Source: an uncultured Comamonadaceae bacterium (GTDB lineage: Bacteria > Pseudomonadota > Gammaproteobacteria > Burkholderiales > Burkholderiaceae). From it: a stretch of 62,500 nt of DNA. The notes beneath the pieces are model-generated. The model was not told the origin of the DNA, made no database searches, and saw only the letters and a program-made list of their open reading frames with translations. Location of the stretch: assembly GCA_946482595.1 (NCBI GenBank), contig CAMLSD010000015.1, positions 1-62,500 of the forward strand, written 5' to 3'. This document shows, piece by piece, positions 18,109-29,214 of the stretch. Position 1 is the first letter of the stretch; each line of letters opens with the position of its first letter. Both the position numbers and the translations under genes were made by a program.

Positions 18109-19053
18109 ATGAACTTCCAGCAGTTGAAATCCGTGCGGGAGGCGGTGCGTCGGGGCTTCAACCTGACCGAAGTCGCCCACGTGCTGCACATGTCCCAGCC
18201 GGGCGTGAGCCGGCAGATCCGTGAACTCGAGGACGAACTCGGCATCGCGCTGTTCGTGCGGGCAGGCAAGCGGCTCACGGGGCTCACGGCGCCGGGCGTC
18301 GAGGTGTTGCCCATCATCGAGCGCATGCTGCTCGATGCCGAGAACCTGAAACGCGCGTCCGACGACTTCATGCAGCAGTCGAGCGGCCGGTTGTCGATCG
18401 CGGCCACCCACTCCCAGGCACGCTATGCCCTGCCGGCGGCGGTCAGTGACTTCCGGCGGCACTTCCCCGAGGTCACGCTGAACCTTCACCAGGGCTCGCC
18501 CCGCCAGGTGGCCGAGATGCTGCTGGCGGGCGAGGCCGACATCGGCATCGCCACCGAAGCGCTGACCCGCTATGACGAACTGGTTGCCCTGCCGTGCTAC
18601 CGCTGGACCCACTGCGTGATCGTGCCGCCCGGCCACGAGCTGCTGGACGGCGGGCCGATCACCCTGGAGCGCATCGCCCGGCATCCCGTCGTCACCTACG
18701 ACGCGGGCTACACCGGCCGCACCCACATCGACGAGGCCTTCGCCCGGGCCGGCCTGGTGCCCGACATCGTGCTCACCGCGATGGATGCCGACGTGATCAA
18801 GACCTATGTCGAGCTGGGTCTGGGCCTGGGCATCGTGGCCTCCATCGCCTATGACGAGGAGCGTGACCGCCAGTTGCGCGCGATCGATGCGCGCCACCTG
18901 TTTGCGGTGAACATGACCCGCCTGGCCATCCGCCGCGGCACCTTCCTGCGGCGCTATGTCTATGCCTTCATCGAATCGTTCGCACCGACCTTGACCCGCG
19001 CCGTCGTCGAGCAGGCGCTGCAGTCCGAGCCCGGCGCCACCTTCGACATCTGA
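18109..19053 (+). CDS. cysB: LysR-family regulator of the CysB/Cbl group
   Basis: 314 residues from the ATG at 18109 (MNFQQLKSVREAVRRGFNLT), the standard CysB start; an in-frame ATG at 18088 is less likely. The winged HTH covers LTEVAHVLHMSQPGVSRQIRELEDELG, and FVRAGKRLTGLT follows. The C-terminal effector domain contains TYDAGYTGRTHID, typical of CysB-like inducer pockets. It should control sulfur assimilation. It faces the cysA end of the sulfate transporter operon tail to tail, 51 bases apart. Whether it is CysB or its paralogue Cbl cannot be decided. Confidence 0.85.
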   Translation: MNFQQLKSVREAVRRGFNLTEVAHVLHMSQPGVSRQIRELEDELGIALFVRAGKRLTGLTAPGVEVLPIIERMLLDAENLKRASDDFMQQSSGRLSIAATHSQARYALPAAVSDFRRHFPEVTLNLHQGSPRQVAEMLLAGEADIGIATEALTRYDELVALPCYRWTHCVIVPPGHELLDGGPITLERIARHPVVTYDAGYTGRTHIDEAFARAGLVPDIVLTAMDADVIKTYVELGLGLGIVASIAYDEERDRQLRAIDARHLFAVNMTRLAIRRGTFLRRYVYAFIESFAPTLTRAVVEQALQSEPGATFDI

Positions 19054-19104
19054 ACCGGCGGCAGGGCGATGCCCTGTTCCCCGGGCGCCCCCTGCGCTCG
19101 GGCT

Positions 19105-20139
19105 TCAGCCAGCCGCCGTGAAGCGCGCCACCTTGATCGGCTTCAGGTAAACCTGGCTGCCGGTGGTCAGCTTCAACTGCTCGCGCAGCACCGCGTAGCG
19201 GGCGCGCGGCATCTCCACGTCCACATACCCGCCATCGTCCTGACGCTTGAACTCGATGCGGGTGTTCGGCCCCACGGTCAGGGTCTGCGACAGGACCGCG
19301 GGCAGCGTGCCTTCCTGCGGCTCCCCGACGATGTCCAACTCGTGCGGACGCACATAGCTGAGTTCATCGCGTGCCGTCGAGCCGCCCGGCGCATGGCCGA
19401 AACGGCCGTGGAACAGGTTCACGTCGCCGAGGAACTGCAGCACGAACGGGGTGGCCGGGTGGTCGTAGACCTCGTCGGGCGAGCCCTGCTGTTCAATGCG
19501 GCCTTGGTTCATCACCACGATGCGGTCGGCCACTTCCATGGCCTCGTCCTGATCGTGGGTGACGAACACGCTCGTCAGATGCACCTCATCGTGCAGCCGG
19601 CGCAACCAGCGGCGCAGTTCCTTGCGCACCTTGGCGTCCAGCGCACCGAACGGCTCGTCGAGCAGCAGCACCCTGGGCTCCACGGCCAGTGCACGAGCCA
19701 GTGCAATGCGCTGTCGCTGACCGCCCGAGAGCTGGTGCGGGTAGCGGTCGGCGATCCAGTCGAGCTGCACCAGCGCCAGCAGCTCCCCGACCTTGCGGCG
19801 GATCTGCTCTTCACTGGGCCGCACGGCCTTCGGGCGCACCCGCAGTCCGAAAGCGACGTTCTCGAAGATGGTCATGTGGTTGAACAGCGCGTAGTGCTGG
19901 AACACGAAGCCCACGTTGCGGTCGCGCACATCGGTGTCGGTCGCATCCTCGCCGTGGAAATGCACGCTGCCCTCATCGGGCCGCTCCAGGCCGGCAATCA
20001 TGCGCAGCAGGCTGGTCTTGCCCGACCCGGAGGGGCCCAGCAGCGCCACCAGCTCGCCCGAGGGAATGTCCAGGTTCAGGTGGTCGCAGACGACCGTCTT
20101 GCCGAAGGCCTTGTAGAGGTTGCGGATCTCGATGCTCAT
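19105..20139 (-). CDS. cysA: Sulfate/thiosulfate ABC transporter ATP-binding protein CysA
   Basis: 344 residues from the ATG at 20139-20137. Walker [10 protein letters not shown] (about 37-45), signature [15 protein letters not shown], Walker [13 protein letters not shown] and the switch His in [14 protein letters not shown] are all intact. The C-terminal regulatory domain is in place. It powers sulfate import from the inner face of the membrane. The start overlaps the cysW stop by 4 bases, and it is the last gene of the sbp-cysT-cysW-cysA operon. Confidence 0.96.
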   Translation of the reverse strand: MSIEIRNLYKAFGKTVVCDHLNLDIPSGELVALLGPSGSGKTSLLRMIAGLERPDEGSVHFHGEDATDTDVRDRNVGFVFQHYALFNHMTIFENVAFGLRVRPKAVRPSEEQIRRKVGELLALVQLDWIADRYPHQLSGGQRQRIALARALAVEPRVLLLDEPFGALDAKVRKELRRWLRRLHDEVHLTSVFVTHDQDEAMEVADRIVVMNQGRIEQQGSPDEVYDHPATPFVLQFLGDVNLFHGRFGHAPGGSTARDELSYVRPHELDIVGEPQEGTLPAVLSQTLTVGPNTRIEFKRQDDGGYVDVEMPRARYAVLREQLKLTTGSQVYLKPIKVARFTAAG

Positions 20140-21026
20140 GTTCCCTCTCCCGTTCGGGATGTTTCCTGCTTCACACGTTGTTCGACCACGAGCTTCAGCA
20201 CCAGCGTGACGAGGGCGAGCATCGCCAGCAGCGTGGCCACGGCAAAGGCCGCAGCGAACTGATATTCGTTGTAGAGGATCTCGATGTGCAGCGGCAGGGT
20301 GTTGGTTTCGCCGCGGATGTGGCCGGAGACCACCGACACCGCGCCGAATTCGCCGAAGGCGCGTGCGTTGCACAGGATGACGCCATACAGCAGCGCCCAC
20401 TTCACGTTGGGCAGCGTCACGCGCCAGAAGATCTGCCAGCCCGAGGCGCCCAGCACCCGGGCGGCCTCTTCCTGCTCCTGGCCCTGGGCCTGCATCAGCG
20501 GAATCAGCTCGCGCGCCACGAAGGGGAAGGTCACGAACACCGTGGCCAGCACGATGCCCGGTACCGCAAAGATCACCTTCAGGTCATGGTCACGCAGCCA
20601 TTCGCCGAACCAGCCCTGCAGCCCGAACACCAGCACGTAGATCAGCCCGGCGATCACTGGCGAGACGGAAAACGGCAGATCGATGAGCGTGAGCAGCAGG
20701 TTCTTGCCGCGAAAGTCGAACTTGGCAATGGCCCAGGCGGCCGCCACGCCGAACACCAGGTTCAACGGCACCGCGATCGCCGCGGTCAGCAGCGTGAGCT
20801 GGATCGCAGCGCGCGCATCGGGCTCGACGATGGCGGCCGCGGCCACGTCCCAGCCCTTGCGCAGTGCTTCGACGAACACCGTGGCCAGCGGGATGAACAG
20901 GAACAGCGTGAGAAACACCAGGGCCGTGGCGATCAGGCCGCGGCGCACCCAAGGCGACTCCTCGGTGGCGCGGCGCACGGCCCGGGCCGCAGGCGCCGCG
21001 GGGGCATCGATGATGATGGCGGACAT
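20136..21026 (-). CDS. cysW: Sulfate ABC transporter permease CysW
   Basis: 296 residues with about six membrane helices. The EAA loop region reads [22 protein letters not shown], the contact with CysA, and [18 protein letters not shown] is typical of CysW. It forms the sulfate channel with CysT. It sits 12 bases downstream of cysT and overlaps cysA by 4 bases. Confidence 0.95.
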   Translation of the reverse strand: MSAIIIDAPAAPAARAVRRATEESPWVRRGLIATALVFLTLFLFIPLATVFVEALRKGWDVAAAAIVEPDARAAIQLTLLTAAIAVPLNLVFGVAAAWAIAKFDFRGKNLLLTLIDLPFSVSPVIAGLIYVLVFGLQGWFGEWLRDHDLKVIFAVPGIVLATVFVTFPFVARELIPLMQAQGQEQEEAARVLGASGWQIFWRVTLPNVKWALLYGVILCNARAFGEFGAVSVVSGHIRGETNTLPLHIEILYNEYQFAAAFAVATLLAMLALVTLVLKLVVEQRVKQETSRTGEGT

Positions 21027-21038
21027 GCGCCGGCTCCT

Positions 21039-21878
21039 TCAGCTGGCCTGACCCTGGCGGCGACGCGCCCAGGCCTGCAGCAGGTTGATGATCAGCAGCA
21101 GCACGAACGCAGCCACCAGCATCACCACGGCGATCGCGGTGGCGCCGGCGTAGTCGTACTGCTCCAGCTTGGTCACGATGAGCAGTGGCGTGATCTCCGA
21201 GATCATCGGCATGTTGCCCGCGATGAAGATCACCGAACCGTACTCGCCCAGCGCCCGCGCGAAGGCCAGCGCAAAACCGGTCAGCAGGGCCGGCGCCACG
21301 ATCGGCAGGATCACCCGCGAGAAGGTCTGCCAGCGGTTGGCGCCCAGCGTGGCAGCGGCCTCTTCCAGCTCGCGGTGCAGGTCTTCCAGCACCGGCTGCA
21401 CGGTGCGCACCACAAACGGCAGTCCGATGAAGGTGAGGGCAACGAACACGCCCAGCGGCGTGAACGCCACCTGGAACGGCAGCCACTGGCCGATCCAGCC
21501 GTTCTGGGCATACAACGCCGTCAGTGCGATGCCGGCCACGGCGGTGGGCAGCGCAAACGGCAGGTCCACCAGCGCGTCCACCACACGCTTGCCGGTGAAG
21601 CTGTAGCGCACCAGCACCCAGGCGACGATGAAGCCGAACACCGCATTGACTAGCGCGGCGGCCAGCGAGGCACCGAAGGTCAGGCGGTAGGAGGCCACCA
21701 CCCGCGGGCTGCTGACGGCCTCCCAGAAGGCGCTCCAGGTGAGCGTGAAGGTCTTGAGGAAAGCGGCCGACAGCGGCAGCAGCACCACCAGGCACAGGTA
21801 GAGCAGGGTGAAGCCCAGGGCGAGGTCGAAACCCGGCAGCACGCTGTGGCGCTTGAGCAGGAGGCGGGAGAACACCAT
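21039..21878 (-). CDS. cysT: Sulfate ABC transporter permease CysT (CysU)
   Basis: 279 residues from the ATG at 21878-21876 (MVFSRLLLKRHSVLPGF). A longer in-frame extension overlapping sbp lacks any recognisable sequence and was not used. Six membrane helices, with the EAA loop ELEEAAATLGANRWQTFSRV and ALGEYGSVIFIAGNMP as in other CysT proteins. It pairs with CysW. Confidence 0.94.
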   Translation of the reverse strand: MVFSRLLLKRHSVLPGFDLALGFTLLYLCLVVLLPLSAAFLKTFTLTWSAFWEAVSSPRVVASYRLTFGASLAAALVNAVFGFIVAWVLVRYSFTGKRVVDALVDLPFALPTAVAGIALTALYAQNGWIGQWLPFQVAFTPLGVFVALTFIGLPFVVRTVQPVLEDLHRELEEAAATLGANRWQTFSRVILPIVAPALLTGFALAFARALGEYGSVIFIAGNMPMISEITPLLIVTKLEQYDYAGATAIAVVMLVAAFVLLLIINLLQAWARRRQGQAS

Positions 21879-21895
21879 GGGAATGGCCCGGTGGC

Positions 21896-22909
21896 TCAGC
21901 GCCGCGTGAAGATCTGGTCGAACATGCCGCCGTCGTTGAAGTGTGTCGCCTGGGCGCAGGTCCAACCGCCAAATACCTCATCGACGGTGAAGAGCGACAC
22001 TTTCGAGAACTGGGTGGCGTACTTCTTCGCGACGGCCGGATCGATCGGCCGGTAGTAGTGCCGGCCGACGATGTCCTGGCCTTGCGGCGAATAGAGGAAC
22101 TGCAGGTAGGCGGTGGCGACCTCGCGGGTGCCCTTGCGGTCGACCACCTTGTCCACCACTGCCACCGGCGGCTCGGCCAGGATGCTGACCGACGGCACGA
22201 CGATGTCGAACTTGTCCGGCCCCAGTTCCTTGACGGCCAGGAAGGCCTCGTTTTCCCACGACAGGAAGACGTCGCCGATGCCGCGTTCGGTGAAGGTGGT
22301 GAGCGACCCCCGGGCGCCGGAGTCGAGCACCGGGACGTTGCTGAACAGGGCAGTGACGAACTCGCGGGCGCGGGTCTCGTTGCCGCCGGGCTTTTTCAGT
22401 GCGTGACCCCAGGCGGCCAGGTAGTTCCAGCGTGCACCGCCCGAGGTCTTGGGGTTGGGCGTGACAACCGCGATGCCGGGCTTGACGAGGTCGTCCCAGT
22501 CCTTGATGCCCTTGGGGTTGCCCTTGCGCACCAGAAAAACGATGGTCGAGGTGTAGGGCGAGCTGTTGGCGGGCAGACGCTTCTGCCAGTCGGCTGGAAT
22601 GAGGCGGGCCTTGGCATGCAGTTCATCGATGTCGTAGGCCAGGGCCAGCGTCACGACATCGGCGTCCAGGCCGTCGATGACCGAACGGGCCTGGCGACCC
22701 GAACCGCCATGGGACTGGCGCACGGTGACGTTGTGGCCGGTCCGGGCCTTCCAGTGGGCGGCAAAGGCCTTGTTGACGTCGGCGTAGAGCTCACGCGTCG
22801 GGTCATACGACACATTGAGCAAGGTGACGTCGCGCGCCAGGGCCAGCGGTGCGGCCGCGGCCAGCGCGAGCCCGGCGGCCAGGAGTCGAAGTCGGTGAAG
22901 CAGCGGCAT
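21896..22909 (-). CDS. sbp: Periplasmic sulfate-binding protein
   Basis: 337 residues. A Sec signal peptide of about 25 residues ends ALA before [17 protein letters not shown]. The family motifs [27 protein letters not shown] and [12 protein letters not shown] are present. It binds sulfate in the periplasm and hands it to CysTW. It is the first gene of the operon and is read away from the arsenic operon. Confidence 0.95.
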   Translation of the reverse strand: MPLLHRLRLLAAGLALAAAAPLALARDVTLLNVSYDPTRELYADVNKAFAAHWKARTGHNVTVRQSHGGSGRQARSVIDGLDADVVTLALAYDIDELHAKARLIPADWQKRLPANSSPYTSTIVFLVRKGNPKGIKDWDDLVKPGIAVVTPNPKTSGGARWNYLAAWGHALKKPGGNETRAREFVTALFSNVPVLDSGARGSLTTFTERGIGDVFLSWENEAFLAVKELGPDKFDIVVPSVSILAEPPVAVVDKVVDRKGTREVATAYLQFLYSPQGQDIVGRHYYRPIDPAVAKKYATQFSKVSLFTVDEVFGGWTCAQATHFNDGGMFDQIFTRR

Positions 22910-22977
22910 GCAAGGTCCTGATCGAAAGCCATGAAAGTGGCCTCGATGCTAGGCAGACCCCCTGCTGCGGGGAACGA

Positions 22978-22995
22978 ATCGATGCGCCCATCGAT
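22978..22995. promoter_or_regulatory. Palindrome upstream of sbp
   Basis: ATCGATG (22978-22984), four bases, CATCGAT (22989-22995) form a perfect 7-base inverted repeat 69-86 bases before the sbp start, in the 108-base gap to acr3. A CysB-family or other operator is possible; no promoter elements are clear. Confidence 0.3.
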
Positions 22996-23017
22996 ATGCG
23001 CAGAACGCAGAACGGCG

Positions 23018-24060
<1,043 letters not shown>

Positions 24061-24064
<4 letters not shown>

Positions 24065-24555
24065 CGCTGGCCGATGGAGTCGATCTCGCGCTGCAGGGCC
24101 AGCCGGTCGAGCGAGGCCAGCGGCAGCGCCAGCATCAGCTCGATGCGGCGCTTGAGCACCAGGGCGGCGTCCCAGAACACCTGAGCCTGCGCTTCGTCAC
24201 TGCCCTCGAATGCAGAGGGGTCGGCCACGCCCCAGCGTGCGGTCATCGGCTGGCCCGGCCACACCGGGCAGACTTCACCGGCGGCGTTGTCGCACACCGT
24301 GAAGACGAAGTCCATCGCCGGGGCGCCGGGCTGGGCGAATTCCGACCAGTCCTTGCTGCGAAAACCGTCGGTCGCAATGCGCAGTCGCTCCAGCGTGCGC
24401 AGTGCGACCGGGTGCACGATGCCGGCGGGCTGGCTGCCGGCCGACCAGGCCTTGAAGCGGCCGGCACCCAGGCTGTTGAGCAAGCCCTCGGCCATGATGG
24501 AGCGAGCCGAGTTGTGCGTGCAGATGAAGAGGACGTTGTAGACCTTGTCGTTCAT
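24061..24555 (-). CDS. arsC: Arsenate reductase, thioredoxin-coupled low-Mr phosphatase type
   Basis: 164 residues. The P-loop CTHNSARS (C12 to R18) starts the reaction. C88 and C96 in [12 protein letters not shown] fit the resolving pair of this ArsC type. It reduces arsenate to arsenite for the adjacent ACR3 carrier. It overlaps acr3 by 4 bases and lies 40 bases after arsR. Confidence 0.94.
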
Positions 24556-24595
24556 GTTGGAGTCCGGGTCGTTGGGGGAGGGCGTCGGGCCGAGG

Positions 24596-24925
24596 TCAGC
24601 ATCCCTTGCAGGACGCCGACACGGGTTTGAGTTCGCAGACCATGCCCTGGCAGCAGTGGTCGGTCAGGTAGGCCAGCAGGTCATTCATGCGCGCCACCTC
24701 CGGGCGGTAGATCAGGTGGCGCCCGTCGCGCTCCTGTGTCACCAGGCCGGCATGGGCCAGCTCCTTCAGGTGGAACGACAAGGTCGAGGCCGGCACATCC
24801 AGCAGCGCGGCCAGTGCGCCGGGGGTCATGCCTGCGGGTCCGGCGCCCACCAGCGCGCGGAACACCCGCAGGCGCATGCCCTGCGCCAGTGCGGCCAGCG
24901 CGGCCACGGCGGTGGCTTCATCCAT
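24596..24925 (-). CDS. arsR: ArsR-family arsenite-responsive repressor
   Basis: 109 residues. The winged helix includes ALLDVPASTLSFHLKELAHAGLV. The usual ELCVCDL metal-binding helix is absent. Instead cysteines cluster at the C-terminus: C91, C92 and C97, plus C106 and C109. A C-terminal three-cysteine As(III) site is known from Acidithiobacillus-type ArsR, so this is probably that subtype. The gene overlaps the end of arsJ by 8 bases, placing the repressor inside the operon it should control. Confidence 0.9.
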   Translation of the reverse strand: MDEATAVAALAALAQGMRLRVFRALVGAGPAGMTPGALAALLDVPASTLSFHLKELAHAGLVTQERDGRHLIYRPEVARMNDLLAYLTDHCCQGMVCELKPVSASCKGC

Positions 24926-26195
24926 GGGGGTGTGCTCCGTGGGATGGGTCGTCCGCGACCTGCAACGGCAGCCCCAGGGTGACGAACCAGCACACGACCA
25001 GCATCGCGGCCGAGCCGATCAGTGCGCCCGGCAGGCCGAAGCCCTGATAGAGCAGGCCCGACAGCAGGGTGCCGACAAACCGCCCCAGTGCATTGGCGGC
25101 GTAGTAGAAGCCCACGTCCTCGGCGGCCTTTTCCGAGCCGGCGTAGGCCAGCACCAGGTAGGAGTGGACCGACGAATTGACGGCAAAGGCAAAACCGAAC
25201 ACACCCAGACCGCACACGACCACCCATTCCAGCCGGGGGACGTCGAGCAGCACGATCACGGCCAGCGCAATCGGCACCAGCGCCAGTGCACCCGACCACA
25301 CCCGCGCTGCCGGCACCTCGCGGCTCAGACCGTCATCGCTGCGCCGCACGAGCTGGGGTGCAAACCCCTGCACCACACCGTAGCCGATGGTCCACAGCGC
25401 GAGAAAACCGCCGACCATCGTGAAGTTCCAGCCGGCCGAGTACAGGAACACCGGCACGCCCACCACGAACCACACATCGCGAGCACCGAACAGCGCCACA
25501 CGTGCGGCGGCCAGCAGGTTGATGCCGCGGTTCTTGGCGAACAGTTCACGTGCCGACTTCGAGGCCCGGCTCTTGCCCATCAGCGGCGGCACGAACCCCG
25601 CGACCCCCATCAGCACGATGGTCAGCACAGCGGCCATCGCCCACAGCGAGGACTGGAACCCCAGCGTCTGCAGCAGCACACCGCCCAGAAAGAAGCCCAC
25701 GCCCTTCATCGCATTCTTGCTGCCGGTGAAAAACGCGACCCATCGGAACAACTGCCCCGAGGCACTGCCGGCGGTGAGCTTGATCGCCGACTTGCTGGCG
25801 GTCTTGGTGAGGTCTTTCGCCACACCGCACACACCCTGGGCCAGCACCACCCAGGCCACCGACAAGGTGGCGCCCCACGCGGGCGACAGCATCGACAGCA
25901 GCAGGAACCCGGTGATCTGCGTGGACAGGCCGACCACCAGCATGCGCTGGATGCCATAGCGTGTGGCCAGCCAGCCGCCGATCAGGTTGGCCAGCACACC
26001 GGCCGCCTCGTACAGCAGGAACAGGAAGGCCAGCGTGAACGGCGAATAGCCCAGCTGGTAGAAGTGCAGCAGCACCAGCATGCGCAGCGCACCGTCGGTC
26101 AGCGTGAAGCCCCAGTAGGCCGCGGTGACGATGGCGTAGTTGCGCACCCCGCCAGCGGTGGCGGCGGTGGTGCCCGGCGTCGCTTGTGTGGACAT
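24918..26195 (-). CDS. arsJ: ArsJ, MFS exporter of 1-arseno-3-phosphoglycerate
   Basis: 425 residues from the ATG at 26195-26193, with about 12 membrane helices. The start VRNYAIVTAAYWGFTLTDGA is characteristic of ArsJ. The gene lies 7 bases downstream of a GAPDH gene, the known functional partner: GAPDH uses arsenate to make 1-arseno-3-phosphoglycerate and ArsJ exports it. Chemistry is from published work on the family; assignment here rests on sequence and context. Confidence 0.9.
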   Translation of the reverse strand: MSTQATPGTTAATAGGVRNYAIVTAAYWGFTLTDGALRMLVLLHFYQLGYSPFTLAFLFLLYEAAGVLANLIGGWLATRYGIQRMLVVGLSTQITGFLLLSMLSPAWGATLSVAWVVLAQGVCGVAKDLTKTASKSAIKLTAGSASGQLFRWVAFFTGSKNAMKGVGFFLGGVLLQTLGFQSSLWAMAAVLTIVLMGVAGFVPPLMGKSRASKSARELFAKNRGINLLAAARVALFGARDVWFVVGVPVFLYSAGWNFTMVGGFLALWTIGYGVVQGFAPQLVRRSDDGLSREVPAARVWSGALALVPIALAVIVLLDVPRLEWVVVCGLGVFGFAFAVNSSVHSYLVLAYAGSEKAAEDVGFYYAANALGRFVGTLLSGLLYQGFGLPGALIGSAAMLVVCWFVTLGLPLQVADDPSHGAHPHG

Positions 26196-26202
26196 GGCGG
26201 GC

Positions 26203-27246
26203 CTACAGTCCTTGCGCCTGCAGATGGGCGGCGAGATCGACCATGCGGCAGGCATAGCCCATCTCGTTGTCGTACCAGGCATAGACCTTGAGCAGGGTGC
26301 CGTCGGTGACGAGCGTGGACGGCGCATCGATGATGGCGCTGCGTGTGTCGCGCGCATAGTCGGCGCTGACGAGCGGGCGCTCCTCATAGCCCAGGATGCC
26401 GGCCAGCGCGCCCTGGGCCGCCTGCGCGAACAGGGCATTGACCTCGGCCGCCGTGGTCTCGCGCTGAAGCTCGAACACGCAGTCGGTCAGTGACGCGTTG
26501 AGCACCGGTGCACGCACCGCATGGCCGTTGAGCTTGCCCTTGAGCTCGGGGTAGATCAGCGCAATGGCCGTCGCGCTGCCGGTGGTGGTGGGGGCGAGGC
26601 TCAGCATGGCACTGCGGGCGCGGCGCAGGTCCTTGTGTGGCGCATCGACCACCAGGTTGGTGTTGGTCGGGTCATGAATGGTCGTGATCTGACCGTGGCG
26701 GATGCCCAGGGCCTCGTGCACCACCTTCACCACCGGGGCGAGGCAGTTGGTGGTGCAGGACGCAGCCGTCACGATGCGATGCCGGTCGCGGTCGTACAGA
26801 TGGTCGTTCACGCCCACCACGATGTTCAGCACCTCGCCCACCTTCACCGGGGCGGCCACGATCACCCGCTTCGCGCCGCGATCCAGGTGCCCCTGCAGGG
26901 TTTCCGGGGTCAGGAACTTGCCGGTGCACTCGAGCACCAGGTCCACGCCCAGGTCACCCCAGGGGATCTCGCCCGGGGTGGGGTGGGACGAAAAACCGAG
27001 CCGTCGCGCATCGACGTGCAGCGCCGCCTCGCCATCGGGCTCGATGCCCGCACGCCAGCGGCCCTGGACACTGTCGAATGCCAGCAGATGCGCGGTGGCC
27101 TGCACGCCCCCCTTGATTTCATTGAGGTGCACGACGTCCAGCCGGTTGCCGGCGCGTGGGTCGTCGTGCGGCCGTTCGGCGGCCCCCAGGGCGGCCCGCA
27201 GGGCCAGCCGGCCGATGCGGCCCATGCCGTTGATTCCGACTCTCAT
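26203..27246 (-). CDS. gap: Glyceraldehyde-3-phosphate dehydrogenase, ArsJ-associated
   Basis: 347 residues. The NAD-binding start is [20 protein letters not shown]. The catalytic cysteine lies in [13 protein letters not shown], and [14 protein letters not shown] closes the fold. Being first in an operon with arsJ-arsR-arsC-acr3 marks it as the arsenate-dedicated GAPDH rather than the glycolytic one, although it should still carry out the normal reaction. Confidence 0.93.
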   Translation of the reverse strand: MRVGINGMGRIGRLALRAALGAAERPHDDPRAGNRLDVVHLNEIKGGVQATAHLLAFDSVQGRWRAGIEPDGEAALHVDARRLGFSSHPTPGEIPWGDLGVDLVLECTGKFLTPETLQGHLDRGAKRVIVAAPVKVGEVLNIVVGVNDHLYDRDRHRIVTAASCTTNCLAPVVKVVHEALGIRHGQITTIHDPTNTNLVVDAPHKDLRRARSAMLSLAPTTTGSATAIALIYPELKGKLNGHAVRAPVLNASLTDCVFELQRETTAAEVNALFAQAAQGALAGILGYEERPLVSADYARDTRSAIIDAPSTLVTDGTLLKVYAWYDNEMGYACRMVDLAAHLQAQGL

Positions 27247-27480
27247 GTGCTTGTCTCGCAGGAAAAGGAAGACCCTCGGAAGAACCTCGGGACTGGATGA
27301 TGGTTCCAGAAGAGTCGAATTATTGACGCTGTGTGTGAAGGTTTCATGACGATCGTCGCCGTGGTGCGTTGCGCGTGCAATGCGCAGGTTTTTCCGAAGT
27401 TCAACTCACGAAAAGCCTGCTTTTTCAAGAAGGTCGGCGCATCCACATTCATGAGGTCACCAACCGACGGAGTGCCCTGC
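27247..27480. other. Leader of the arsenic operon, no gene seen
   Basis: 234 bases between gap and the next possible plus-strand gene. It is more AT-rich than its surroundings around 27300-27440 and probably holds the ars promoter and the ArsR operator. I could not pick out a convincing -35/-10 pair or a clear ArsR palindrome. Confidence 0.4.
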
Positions 27481-27669
27481 ATGTTGTCTCGTCAACCCCT
27501 GATTCCGCGTACCTTGCAGCGGCTGCGCCGCCTGCTGGCACGAGCGTTTGGCGGTGTCATGTCGTCATTGACGCCCGGGCCCGCCCTGCGGCTCCAGCCT
27601 GTGCCCGTGCGGATCCGTCCTTCGGCGGACCGGCACACCGGGCGTGCCCGGCGTCAGACGCTTCGTTGA
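27481..27669 (+). CDS. Possible small basic protein, hypothetical
   Basis: 62 codons starting MLSRQPLIPRTLQRLRRLLAR, with a GGAG about 8 bases before the ATG. Arg-rich, no recognised domain, 60 bases upstream of the TerB-like gene and in the same direction. Coding status is uncertain; it could be part of a long leader instead. Confidence 0.3.
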   Translation: MLSRQPLIPRTLQRLRRLLARAFGGVMSSLTPGPALRLQPVPVRIRPSADRHTGRARRQTLR

Positions 27670-27729
27670 ACGCAGCGCGGCCGCCGTCTTCCTCTTTGCC
27701 CCAACGTTCAAGCCACAGGAGTGTTCCTC

Positions 27730-28170
27730 ATGCGCAGTTACCCCCGCAACAGCCCCGAAGCCGCAGCGCGTATCGTCGCGCTGGTCCTGATCTGCGACGG
27801 CCATGTGTGCCGCTCAGAAATCGAGACCCTGCACCGCCTGCAACTGGAGCAGGAGCTCGGCATGGCCGGCGGCGCCTTTGCACAGGTGATGCACGCCTTG
27901 TGTGACGACCTGCTGGCGGGCGCCTACGGCGGTGGGTCCGCCATGTGCAGCGTGGACGAAGCCGGCCTGGCCGCGCTGATGGCCGAGATCGACGATCCGC
28001 AGCTGCAGCGCCGTGTGCAGCGGCTGGCCCGTGCAGCAGCGGGAGCCGACCGCCACCTCGCCGATTCCGAGGCGATGGTGCTGGCGGCGGCCCGCGAGGC
28101 CTGGGGCGACGACACCGCGCCGCCGACGGGGACGCGCCGCGCAGCCCCCGTGGCGGTGCAGGCCACTTGA
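27730..28170 (+). CDS. TerB-like small cytoplasmic protein
   Basis: 146 residues from the ATG at 27730, chosen because AGGAG lies 8 bases upstream; a GTG at 27721 would sit on that site. All-helical, with two similar acidic segments (LICDGHVCRSEIETL and ADRHLADSEAMVLAA), which recalls the paired metal-binding segments of TerB domains. Function is unknown; a link to tellurite or stress response would be by family only. Confidence 0.55.
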   Translation: MRSYPRNSPEAAARIVALVLICDGHVCRSEIETLHRLQLEQELGMAGGAFAQVMHALCDDLLAGAYGGGSAMCSVDEAGLAALMAEIDDPQLQRRVQRLARAAAGADRHLADSEAMVLAAAREAWGDDTAPPTGTRRAAPVAVQAT

Positions 28171-28184
28171 ACCGCGCTTGCCGC

Positions 28185-29078
28185 TCAGTCGGCCGTGAGT
28201 CGACCTGCTTCCGTCAGGATGCGGCGCACCAGCGGGTGGTGTTGTCCGCGGCGGGCGAGGATGGCGTGAATCTCCTCCTTCACGTCTTCACTGTGCCCCA
28301 GCAGGCGCAGCCCGCGCATCCGGACCACATCACCGGCACCCGCCCGGCTGACCGGGAAGACGCCCAGCCCCCGCGCCGCAAACACGGCCAGCAGGGCACT
28401 GTCCTCGAACTCGCCCACGATGCGCGGGCGCAGCCCGTGCATGTCGAACCAATGGTCCAGTGTGGTGCGCAAGGCCGAATGACCGGTGGGCAGCAGCACC
28501 GGCAGATCGTCGAGCGACTGGGGAAACTGCTGCTGCTCCAGGGTGCCCACCAGGGCGGCAGGGCCATACCACTCGACGGGCGAATCGACGAGCCGTTCAC
28601 TCACCAGCCGAAGATTGGGATTGGGCGGTGCGGCCTGCCCGGTCAGCACCAGATCGAGGTGGTGCAGGGCCAGCTCGGCCAGCAGTTGCTCGACCTCGCC
28701 CTCATGGCACACCAGCCGCAGGTTGGGTGTATCCAGCACGGGCGCCAGCAGCGCGTGCGCGGCCAGCTTGGAGATGCCGTCCGACAGGCCGACCGCGAGC
28801 CGTGCCACCTTGCCGCTCGCCGCGTGGCGCACTTCGTCGGGCAGGCTCTGGCCAAGCTGGAAGATCGCTTCGGCGCGCGCAAACGCCGCCTGGCCCGCTT
28901 CGGTCAGGCTCACGCCGCGTCCGGCGGGTTTGAGCAACTGGTGGCCCAGAGAACGTTCGAGTTCTCGCACCTGGGCGCTGATGGTCTGCACCGCCATGCC
29001 CAGCCGCTGCGCGGCCCGAGCGAAGCCCCCTTCCTTGGTGACGACCCAGAAATAGTGGAGGTGTCGGTAGTTCAGCAT
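28185..29078 (-). CDS. LysR-family regulator, NhaR-like
   Basis: 297 residues from the ATG at 29078-29076 (MLNYRHLHYFWVVTKEGGFAR), the standard start of NhaR-type regulators. The HTH covers AAQRLGMAVQTISAQVRELERSLG. NhaR proteins respond to sodium or pH and often control cation antiporters or surface polysaccharide genes. It is divergent from the ExoD-like gene with 136 bases between the starts, so that gene is a possible target. Confidence 0.82.
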   Translation of the reverse strand: MLNYRHLHYFWVVTKEGGFARAAQRLGMAVQTISAQVRELERSLGHQLLKPAGRGVSLTEAGQAAFARAEAIFQLGQSLPDEVRHAASGKVARLAVGLSDGISKLAAHALLAPVLDTPNLRLVCHEGEVEQLLAELALHHLDLVLTGQAAPPNPNLRLVSERLVDSPVEWYGPAALVGTLEQQQFPQSLDDLPVLLPTGHSALRTTLDHWFDMHGLRPRIVGEFEDSALLAVFAARGLGVFPVSRAGAGDVVRMRGLRLLGHSEDVKEEIHAILARRGQHHPLVRRILTEAGRLTAD

Positions 29079-29214
29079 GCCGGCTCCGCATCGGAAAACC
29101 AGGATGGTAAGTCGCCCTTTGTCCGGTTTTTCCGAACCCGCCGAACTTTCCGCCGCCGCAAGTGCTCCCACCCGGGGCCTGTGCAGGCTGGACACACGAC
29201 AACGCAGTGAACCC

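Noticed and set aside
21879..21965. Longer N-terminus for CysT reaching into sbp
   Set aside because: The extra 29 residues overlap the sbp coding end and do not resemble CysT; the ATG at 21878 gives the family start.
27331..27480. Upstream extension of the small ORF at 27481
   Set aside because: No ribosome-binding site and unlike composition; this part more likely belongs to the arsenic operon leader.
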